A stretch of 11,096 nt of DNA, from the NCBI GenBank assembly GCA_934757155.1, contig CAKVLI010000023.1:1-11096 (forward strand), given 5' to 3'. This stretch comes from an uncultured Candidatus Melainabacteria bacterium (GTDB lineage Bacteria; Cyanobacteriota; Vampirovibrionia; Gastranaerophilales; Gastranaerophilaceae). The number at the start of each line of letters is the position of its first letter. Position 1 is the first letter of the stretch. Shown here piece by piece: positions 5,726-11,096 of the stretch. Made by a program: the position numbers and the translations under genes. Under the pieces are notes generated by a model, which searched no databases, was not told the origin of the DNA, and saw only the letters and a list, made by a program, of their open reading frames with translations.

Positions 5726-6727
5726 TTAATACATTTTTACTAAGTTTCTAACTTCTTTCAATATTTTTTGAGCCTCAACACGAGCTTTTTCAGAGCCTTC
5801 TCTGATTATTTTGTCGACAACTTCAGGGTGAGCTTCGTAGTATGCGCGTTTTTCACGTATATCAGCAAATCTTGCATTGATTTTTGCGCCTAACTGACGT
5901 TTGCAATCAGCGCAACCTCGCAAACCTTTTTCACACTCACCTCTAACGGTTTCAATCTCTTCCGGAGTGCCAAAAATCTTCCAATATTTGAACGCAACTT
6001 CACACTCATCAGGGTGACCCAAATCGTCCTTTCTCATTCTGCTTCTGTCTGTAATTGCAGTCATAACTTTCTTCGCGGTCACTTCTGCTGTATCGGAAAT
6101 CTTAATATCATTATTGAATGACTTACCCATTTTATTTCCGTCTAAACCGCAAATTAAAGAACAATTATTCAAAAGCGGCTGTGGTTCTTTGAAGAAGTCT
6201 GTTTTATAAACGTTGTTAAATCTTCTTGCAATGTCTCGAGTAAGTTCAACGTGAGCAACCTGATCGATTCCTACAGGAACAAAATCCGCATTGAAAGATA
6301 AAATATCCGCAGTCATCAATACAGGGTAACCCATAAGCCCGTAGTTAACCTGAGAGCCAAAACCTTCTTTTGTTTTCAAAATTTTAGCCATATCCTTCAA
6401 AGTCGGGTCTCTTTCCACCCAGTTTTGAGGTGTAATCATACTCAAATATATATGAAGTTCAGCCGTTTCTGGAACAAGTGATTGAACATAAATCGTAGAT
6501 TTTTCAGGGTCTAGACCTGATGCCAACCAGTCCATAACGACTTCTCGAACATCTTGCTTCAACTCTTCTGTTTTATCATATTTTGTTGTAAGAGCATGCC
6601 AGTCTGCTACCTGATAAAAACATTCGTACTCATCTTGGAGTTTTACCCAGTTATCAATTACGCCTAAATAATGACCTAAATGTAATTTTCCTGTAGGGCG
6701 CATGCCTGACATAATTCTTTTTTTCAT
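5726..6727 (-). CDS. trpS: Tryptophanyl-tRNA synthetase, predicted iron-sulfur type
   Basis: This class I synthetase charges tRNA-Trp with tryptophan in the cytoplasm. The 333 residues show the HIGH-type motif HLGH (16-19), GYPVLMTADIL (133-143), VGIDQ (152-156) and a KMSKS-type loop reading KMGKS (199-203). Cysteines 242, 265, 272 and 275 give exactly C-x22-C-x6-C-x2-C, the motif that binds a [4Fe-4S] cluster near the anticodon-binding region in the Thermotoga maritima enzyme, where numbering is close to this one. I infer that this protein carries such a cluster, which suits an anaerobe. AGAGG followed by TAA (6733-6740, minus strand) lies before the ATG. It is the last gene of the leftward row, 19 bases after the glycosidase stop. 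Confidence 0.96.
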   Translation of the reverse strand: MKKRIMSGMRPTGKLHLGHYLGVIDNWVKLQDEYECFYQVADWHALTTKYDKTEELKQDVREVVMDWLASGLDPEKSTIYVQSLVPETAELHIYLSMITPQNWVERDPTLKDMAKILKTKEGFGSQVNYGLMGYPVLMTADILSFNADFVPVGIDQVAHVELTRDIARRFNNVYKTDFFKEPQPLLNNCSLICGLDGNKMGKSFNNDIKISDTAEVTAKKVMTAITDRSRMRKDDLGHPDECEVAFKYWKIFGTPEEIETVRGECEKGLRGCADCKRQLGAKINARFADIREKRAYYEAHPEVVDKIIREGSEKARVEAQKILKEVRNLVKMY

Positions 6728-6746
6728 CTAATTTACCTCTTATTAC

Positions 6747-8267
6747 CTAGAGAGCAACCTCTCCCAATTTGAAAACTTTTATTTCACCGGAGTCTAAGTC
6801 CGTATAAATCTTATTTTTGCCGGTTTTATAATTCTTCATCCCGTGAATAACATCAAGTCTGCTTTTTTTCTTAATTCCGGCAACTTTCAGAGTAACGCGT
6901 CTTTGTGGATGTTTAAAATCCATATTTCCGACAACAACAATCGTATCACCCTGATAAGTTCTTGTATATGCAAAAACTTTGTCTCGCTTTGTCAAGATTG
7001 ATGTAAACATACCTTTAGATATCAAGCCTGCATAATCATTTCTAAACTTCATTGCCTTTTTAAAGTTTACTTCTACAAGCTCAGAGTTTCCCCCCGGTTT
7101 TCTTGAAAAGTTGAAGATATCCAGTTTCCCTCTGTGGACAAAGTAATAATCATCATCTGTTTCGGTAAACGCTGCTTTTGTATTCGCCCAGCGGTACAAG
7201 TAGTCGTCGCCGGTTTGAAACCCGTCAATAAAGTATGGGTTAAAAGGCAGAGTCGCTTCAAGCCAACAAAGCATTACAGAGAATTTTTCACCCTTTAGCA
7301 CTATCGGGCTGATTTCATCGTGGGTTGTGAAGGACATTATTGTGCTTTTTTGCTCACCGTATGATGTCAGCAATTTTTTATTGAATTTTATATGTTCAAT
7401 CAAGTCATTACCGGACTTCCAGTCTTTGAAATTAAAGAAACTTCCATAATATCCGTCGAACCCTGCTTCAAGAAGTTTGTCATAAGGTGTGAACTCTGCA
7501 TATTTGGAAGGCGGCTCTCTCCAAGAATCGGATGCTTCTGCCAAATACAAAAACTCAGGATTGCGTTCGCGTGTGTATTTTATGATTTCAACCCAGAATT
7601 TATATGGCTTGATTGTTGCAACATCCGCTCTTATCCCGTCTGCACCCAAATCAAGCACCATATCTACAAATTTCTTATGAGCATCCATTAAATCTTGGTT
7701 TAATTTTTCGTCCGTTCCTGTATTGAACAGACGAACATCAGTCCAATCAGTCGGGACAATTGAAAGTTGTTTTTTATCTTTAATAAATAACTCCGGATGA
7801 GTTAAGAACAAATCATAACCGCCACAGCTTGGGAGGTCAATAACAACCTTTATTCCGCGTTTATGACATTCATCTATAAAATATTTTGCCTGTTCTTTCG
7901 GAGTCAATGGAGAAGTCAGGTCTACCAACTGGTGATTAATCGCACATAAATCAGCCATTGCGTATACTGAACCCGCTGTACCCAGAGATTTTAATTTGCC
8001 CACCGGTGTTATCGGAAGAACGTGTAACGTGTTTATTCCGGATGCTTTTATCTCATCCAGTCTTTCTACAGCATTAATAAAATTTCCGCTTTCTTCATCA
8101 TTATCAATGATTTCGTTTCCGTTAGTATCTTTTGCATTAAAATTACGAATATTAATCCCGCATATTACCGCTTGGTTATTCAAGAACATTGTTCGCAGAC
8201 CAACTGCATTCGCCGGCATGGCAAACATTGATAAAACGATTAAAGCAATAAATAATTTTACTCTCAT
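6747..8267 (-). CDS. Exported GH13 (alpha-amylase family) glycoside hydrolase
   Basis: The 506-residue protein begins with a signal peptide (MRVK, a hydrophobic core, likely cut after ANA at 19-21), so it acts in the periplasm or outside. The GH13 barrel follows: a calcium-loop-like DTNGNEIID (47-55) akin to the DSNGDGIGD of many family members, INTLHVLPITP (78-88), GADGIRADVA with nucleophile D215, LAEASDSW with acid/base E244, and FTTHDE with H316 and D317. A beta-sandwich-like domain closes it from about 420. Region I reads VVIDLPSCGG (141-150), so it lacks the usual N-H pair after the aspartate. An alpha-glucan substrate is likely, but hydrolysis versus transfer cannot be told. AGGGGA (minus strand, 8272-8277) sets the start. 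It lies 40 bases downstream of lpxB. Confidence 0.88.
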   Translation of the reverse strand: MRVKLFIALIVLSMFAMPANAVGLRTMFLNNQAVICGINIRNFNAKDTNGNEIIDNDEESGNFINAVERLDEIKASGINTLHVLPITPVGKLKSLGTAGSVYAMADLCAINHQLVDLTSPLTPKEQAKYFIDECHKRGIKVVIDLPSCGGYDLFLTHPELFIKDKKQLSIVPTDWTDVRLFNTGTDEKLNQDLMDAHKKFVDMVLDLGADGIRADVATIKPYKFWVEIIKYTRERNPEFLYLAEASDSWREPPSKYAEFTPYDKLLEAGFDGYYGSFFNFKDWKSGNDLIEHIKFNKKLLTSYGEQKSTIMSFTTHDEISPIVLKGEKFSVMLCWLEATLPFNPYFIDGFQTGDDYLYRWANTKAAFTETDDDYYFVHRGKLDIFNFSRKPGGNSELVEVNFKKAMKFRNDYAGLISKGMFTSILTKRDKVFAYTRTYQGDTIVVVGNMDFKHPQRRVTLKVAGIKKKSRLDVIHGMKNYKTGKNKIYTDLDSGEIKVFKLGEVAL

Positions 8268-8307
8268 AAAATCCCCTGACTCAAATCTATTTTATCATAA
8301 ATACAGA

Positions 8308-9429
8308 TTATTTAAGCATATCTAAAATGCAAACTGCAACTTCTTTGGCAGAATATTTGTCGGTTAACATAGCACGGACTTCGCCCAAAGAGGAAATGGT
8401 TTCTTCTCGATAGGCTTTATCATATAAGAGTTTTTCTGTTTCGTAGCAGATGTTGTCAGGTGTAAATTTCGCTTGAACCAACTCAGGAACAATATCTTTG
8501 CCCGTAATAATGTTCGGCAAAGAAACATTTTTTATACATCTGACTAAAAGATAAATCAGATACAAAATCCAAGGACCTTTGTACCCGATAATCATTGGAG
8601 TTTGATACAGAGCAGCCTCTAAAGCAACTGTACCTGATGCCAAAATTAAAGAATCAGAAACGCTCAAAAGAGCCTGATTTTCGCCTTTAATAACCTTAAA
8701 GTCCGTATCTTTTATATATTTATCAAAAACATTGTCGCTTAAATTTGGTGCATGCGAAATACAGAACTGTAATTCAGGATGTGCCTTTTGAAGTTTTTTA
8801 GCTGCTTTTATAAAAGTAGAAGCCAAGAAACAAAGCTCTAAAGGACGTGACCCCGGGAAGATTGACACAAGCGGTCTTGTCCTATCAAAACCGTGTTTTT
8901 CAAAAAACTCTTCTTTGTTTGCTGCCGGCGGTAACTGTTTTACAAGCGGATGCCCGCAAAAATGTACATCAATTCCGGCTTTTTGATACATTTCAACTTC
9001 AAACGGAAATATACAAAGAACTTTATCCACGTATTTTTTTATACCTTTGATTCGCCATTTTCTGCTTGCCCAAACTTGTGGCGGAATATAATGCACAACA
9101 TTTATTCCGTGACCTTTTAGTCTTTTGGCAACACGAAGATTGAAAGTTCCGTAATCTATCAAAAGTACTAAATCCGGCTTAAATTCATCCAAGATATATT
9201 CGCAAACGTCATTTTCTAATCTCAAATGGTCAATTGCCATTTTTAAACTGAAACCAAATGCAGACATTTTCGAATGGTCACAAAATAGTGTTGCTCCTGC
9301 ATTCTTTAGATTATCTCCGCCAATACCTTGTACCTCAATATCAGGTTGGAGTTCTTTTAAGACTCTCACAACATTACCGGCATGGATATCTCCGGAATAT
9401 TCGCCTGTGATTACAAAAACTTTTTTCAT
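8308..9429 (-). CDS. lpxB: Lipid-A-disaccharide synthase LpxB
   Basis: LpxB is a membrane-associated glycosyltransferase that joins lipid X to UDP-2,3-diacylglucosamine, releasing UDP, to make the lipid A disaccharide. At 373 residues it has the normal length. Family marks are TGEYSGD (8-14, usually GEASGD), D92 in LIDYGTFNLR at the place of the essential aspartate, YIPPQVWASR (114-123), FPFE (141-144), CGHPL (158-162), FPGSR (191-195) and ASGT (264-267) followed by A-L-E-A-A-L. The A to Y change in the first motif is unusual but lies beside the conserved residues. The start codon overlaps the TAA of lpxI by one base (TAATG), so translation is coupled. The substrate made by LpxI is used directly here. 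Confidence 0.96.
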   Translation of the reverse strand: MKKVFVITGEYSGDIHAGNVVRVLKELQPDIEVQGIGGDNLKNAGATLFCDHSKMSAFGFSLKMAIDHLRLENDVCEYILDEFKPDLVLLIDYGTFNLRVAKRLKGHGINVVHYIPPQVWASRKWRIKGIKKYVDKVLCIFPFEVEMYQKAGIDVHFCGHPLVKQLPPAANKEEFFEKHGFDRTRPLVSIFPGSRPLELCFLASTFIKAAKKLQKAHPELQFCISHAPNLSDNVFDKYIKDTDFKVIKGENQALLSVSDSLILASGTVALEAALYQTPMIIGYKGPWILYLIYLLVRCIKNVSLPNIITGKDIVPELVQAKFTPDNICYETEKLLYDKAYREETISSLGEVRAMLTDKYSAKEVAVCILDMLK

Positions 9430-10244
9430 TATACAGCCATCACCACAATGTTATGTTTGTTCGCGTATTTAATAACAGCTTCTTTATCAACAATAATTGT
9501 TTCTCCTGCCTCAACCGCGATTAAATCAGCTTTATTCTTACGCATAGTTTTTAGAGTCCTCAATCCAATTGCAGGAATATCAAATCTCTTGTCCTGAGAA
9601 GGTTTTGCGACTTTTACAACTCTGGAATTCTTTTTCGCAATCTTGCACCCACGTTTGATACATTTATCAGTACCTTCGATTGCTTCAACAGCCATAATCA
9701 TTTTGTCTTTTATAACAACTGATTGACCCACATCAAGTTTACCTATTTCCTTTGCAAGCCAGTAACCATAGTTTACATCTTCAATTTGTTCCGGAGTCGG
9801 TTGAACTTCTCCCAAAACACCTGACGGAATCATAAGATTTTTGATAAACAAAGTCTGGTCCAGAATAGTAATGCCGACTTTTTCCATCTCCTCGATTATC
9901 ATCAGCATAACCTTGTCGTCATTAAGGCGAATTGCTTTTTTAATAAATTCAATCGCTCTAGCGTCAAATTTAGGTCGTTTTATTAAAATGGTTTTGCTAA
10001 CTTTACCCAAGAAGGTAACCTGTTTAATTCCCTCTGATACGAGCGCGTCTTCAATTTTTTGAACCTCTCCGGGGCAGAAAGAATAAACCTTGGAACAATA
10101 TTTTTTCAACTGTGAATAATTGTCGTTTGATAATGAAATCGCTACGACATCAAAACCGTTTTCTTTTGCATACTGAGCCATTCTTACAGGTAAAAACCCA
10201 TCACCTGCGATTAAACCTTGTTTTTGTTCCAACGCAACAGACAT
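9429..10244 (-). CDS. lpxI: UDP-2,3-diacylglucosamine pyrophosphatase LpxI
   Basis: LpxI cleaves UDP-2,3-diacylglucosamine to lipid X and UMP. It replaces LpxH in many bacteria. The 271 residues show the two-domain layout of the family: an N-terminal GLIAGDGFLP (10-19), GKVSKT (80-85), then the C-terminal domain with DVGQSVVI (171-178), EAIEGTD (187-193) and AKPSQDKRFDIP (213-224), which holds the conserved catalytic aspartates, and a final AVEAGETIIVD (243-253). It opens the leftward row and has the best ribosome site of the window, AGGAGGAAG at 10253-10261 (minus strand), 8 bases before the ATG. A -10-like TATGAT lies at 10274-10279 (minus) without a good -35. Together with lpxB it shows that the cell makes lipid A. 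Confidence 0.95.
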   Translation of the reverse strand: MSVALEQKQGLIAGDGFLPVRMAQYAKENGFDVVAISLSNDNYSQLKKYCSKVYSFCPGEVQKIEDALVSEGIKQVTFLGKVSKTILIKRPKFDARAIEFIKKAIRLNDDKVMLMIIEEMEKVGITILDQTLFIKNLMIPSGVLGEVQPTPEQIEDVNYGYWLAKEIGKLDVGQSVVIKDKMIMAVEAIEGTDKCIKRGCKIAKKNSRVVKVAKPSQDKRFDIPAIGLRTLKTMRKNKADLIAVEAGETIIVDKEAVIKYANKHNIVVMAV

Positions 10245-10323
10245 TGTTTATACTTCCTCCTATTTATATGTCTATCATACAATAAAAACATTACATGAGG
10301 GATATTGCGTTAGATTTTGTTAC

Positions 10324-10350
10324 AAAAAAAATCCGGATTGTATCCGGATT
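10324..10350 (-). terminator. Intrinsic terminator of the Cys-rich gene
   Basis: Read on the minus strand, a perfect 9-base stem (AATCCGGAT / ATCCGGATT, 10330-10350) with a 3-base loop is followed by eight T (10324-10331). It lies 20 bases past the stop codon of the Cys-rich gene and before lpxI, so it separates the two transcription units. Confidence 0.85.
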
Positions 10351-10370
10351 AAATCTCTTTTTAAAATCTG

Positions 10371-10730
10371 TTAACAGCTGTAGCTGCAACCTCCGCCTGA
10401 GCTTGAACCTAAAGATACAGAAGCTGACGCTACAGATCCGCAGGACTCTCCGCCTCCTGAATATGCGATGGAACCGCAAGATTCTGAGCCACCTGAATAA
10501 GCGATTGAACCAGTAGATTCACAGCTTTCTCCAAATGTCATAATTGTTGCATCTGATGGTCCTGAATAAAAGGTACAAACATCATCTCCGCCTTCTGACA
10601 TAGCAGGTGTAATCAATGATGTATTATCTGAAAGAATATGTGTTGATTTTTCCGGACTGGTACTTGTTCCAATAAACTTAAAGCAAGTATTTTGAGATTC
10701 TTCTGAACCGGTAAATGTTAAATAAGCCAT
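10371..10730 (-). CDS. Ser/Gly/Cys-rich repeat protein of unknown function
   Basis: I do not recognise this 119-residue protein. It has seven cysteines (16, 52, 70, 85, 97, 115, 119), no arginine, only two lysines (18 and 28), and ends in a cysteine. The C-terminal half is built of an imperfect 12-residue unit, roughly ESC-GSIAY-SGG, present about three times between residues 68 and 106, followed by SSSGGGCSYSC. There is no signal peptide, membrane segment or known domain. AGGA (10740-10743, minus) lies 9 bases before the ATG, and a strong terminator follows, so it is a real single-gene unit. A modified-peptide precursor is one possibility (thiazole/oxazole peptides have such Gly/Ser/Cys cores); a structural or metal-binding protein is another. 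No modifying enzyme is in the window. Confidence 0.75.
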   Translation of the reverse strand: MAYLTFTGSEESQNTCFKFIGTSTSPEKSTHILSDNTSLITPAMSEGGDDVCTFYSGPSDATIMTFGESCESTGSIAYSGGSESCGSIAYSGGGESCGSVASASVSLGSSSGGGCSYSC

Positions 10731-10773
10731 CTTATCAAATCCTATACTTAGTGTTTACATATATATAAAGTCT

Positions 10774-10803
10774 AAAAAAAATGCTCGATTTCACGAGTCA
10801 TTT
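10774..10803 (-). terminator. Hairpin plus eight T upstream of the Cys-rich gene (terminator or attenuator)
   Basis: AAATG-CTCG (10779-10787) pairs with CGAG-t-CATTT (10794-10803), giving nine pairs with one bulged T and a 6-base loop. On the minus strand it is followed by eight T (10774-10781), the form of an intrinsic terminator. No minus-strand gene lies between it and the right-hand plus-strand gene, so it may act inside the leader of the Cys-rich gene. Confidence 0.5.
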
Positions 10804-10828
10804 CTTTTGTTACATTACTTAACAAAAG
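10804..10828. other. Second hairpin, directly abutting the terminator-like one
   Basis: CTTTTGTTA (10804-10812) and TAACAAAAG (10820-10828) pair perfectly over 9 bases around the 7-base loop CATTACT. It begins at the very next base after the 10774-10803 hairpin. On the minus strand it would be transcribed first, as in leader structures. The remaining bases up to 10935 are AT-rich and show no firm promoter. Confidence 0.5.
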
Positions 10829-10935
10829 AGGAAACAATTATTACGAAATGTAAAACAATTTATTAAATCAACGCAATTTTTGAGTAAAATGCAACTTATA
10901 TATTACATAGGTTAAAAGTTATAGGTAAAAAAATA

Positions 10936-11096
10936 TTGAACATTAAGCCCGTGCTAAATGAGGTAAAATTATTTACTCAAAAAGCACCAGTCATTTCTAA
11001 ATATGTGCATAAGCCTCATACATCAATCTTTAGTTCTGAAAACTTGAAGAGTTTGCGTATCGCAAGTGATGAACTTTGTCTTAGTTCTAATAAAAC
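10936..11096 (+). CDS. N-terminal part of an unknown protein, probable TTG start, runs off the window
   Basis: A frame stays open from 10888 to the window end. It has no ATG. The best start is TTG at 10936, preceded by ATAGGT (10921-10926) at about 9 bases. This gives 53 residues beginning MNIKPVLNEVKLFTQKAP, polar and basic, with no signal peptide or recognised motif. It is divergent from the Cys-rich gene. The short length, the non-ATG start and the lack of any match make this call tentative. Confidence 0.45.
   Translation, partial: MNIKPVLNEVKLFTQKAPVISKYVHKPHTSIFSSENLKSLRIASDELCLSSNK

Noticed and set aside
8093..8129. EF-hand or dockerin-like calcium loop in the glycosidase (DTNGNEIID)
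   Set aside because: As a separate domain it is unlikely: many GH13 enzymes carry a similar DSNGDGIGD calcium loop at this position, so I treat it as part of the barrel.
7996..8325. Plus-strand open frame of 109 codons across the glycosidase N-terminus
   Set aside because: Antisense shadow of a clear signal peptide and GH13 start; no ribosome site or recognisable protein.
10263..10279. Promoter for the lpxI row (TATGAT or TATAAA on the minus strand)
   Set aside because: Neither hexamer has a convincing -35 box at 16-18 bases, so I mention it only under lpxI.
10295..10516. Plus-strand open frame facing the Cys-rich gene
   Set aside because: It runs through the strong minus-strand terminator and the repeat region; its composition reflects the opposite strand.

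Overview
The window comes from an AT-rich bacterium with a Gram-negative outer membrane (lpxI and lpxB for lipid A) and flagella (the end of fliD, then fliW and csrA). AT-richness, frequent weak or absent Shine-Dalgarno sequences, lipid A genes, FliW/CsrA and a tryptophanyl-tRNA synthetase with a complete iron-sulfur cysteine motif together suit an anaerobic gut lineage. 'Candidatus' Gastranaerophilales (Melainabacteria/Vampirovibrionia) is my best guess. This is inference: there is no rRNA or other decisive marker here.

Left part, plus strand. The window opens in the last 27 codons of a fliD-like gene. A structured intergenic stretch (about 94-302), richer in G+C than its surroundings and full of inverted repeats, looks like a dispersed repeat element. 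A glutathione-synthetase-like ATP-grasp gene follows. A good sigma70-type promoter lies across the end of that gene and drives a tightly packed row: exported TPR protein, fliW, csrA and cytoplasmic TPR protein. A coiled-coil protein of unknown function comes next. It seems to have its own promoter, placed so that the transcript would begin at the start codon. A strong hairpin closes it. The ribosome GTPase der follows, again with a promoter almost touching its start codon.

Centre, minus strand. Four genes read leftwards: lpxI, lpxB (1-base overlap), an exported GH13 glycosidase and trpS. trpS meets der tail to tail with no base between the stop codons. lpxI and lpxB perform consecutive lipid A steps. 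The glycosidase and trpS have no obvious link to them.

Right end. A separate minus-strand gene encodes a 119-residue Ser/Gly/Cys-rich protein with imperfect 12-residue repeats and seven cysteines, followed by a textbook intrinsic terminator. Two back-to-back hairpins, one ending in eight T on the minus strand, lie in its upstream region. Beyond them a plus-strand gene of unknown function, probably starting at TTG, runs off the window.

The most noteworthy items are the predicted Fe-S TrpRS, the Cys-rich repeat protein with its two-hairpin leader, the FliW/CsrA cassette with TPR partners and a long CsrA tail, two probable leaderless or near-leaderless genes, and the GshB-like enzyme with an altered substrate loop. 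No CRISPR array, tRNA, rRNA or transposase is visible.
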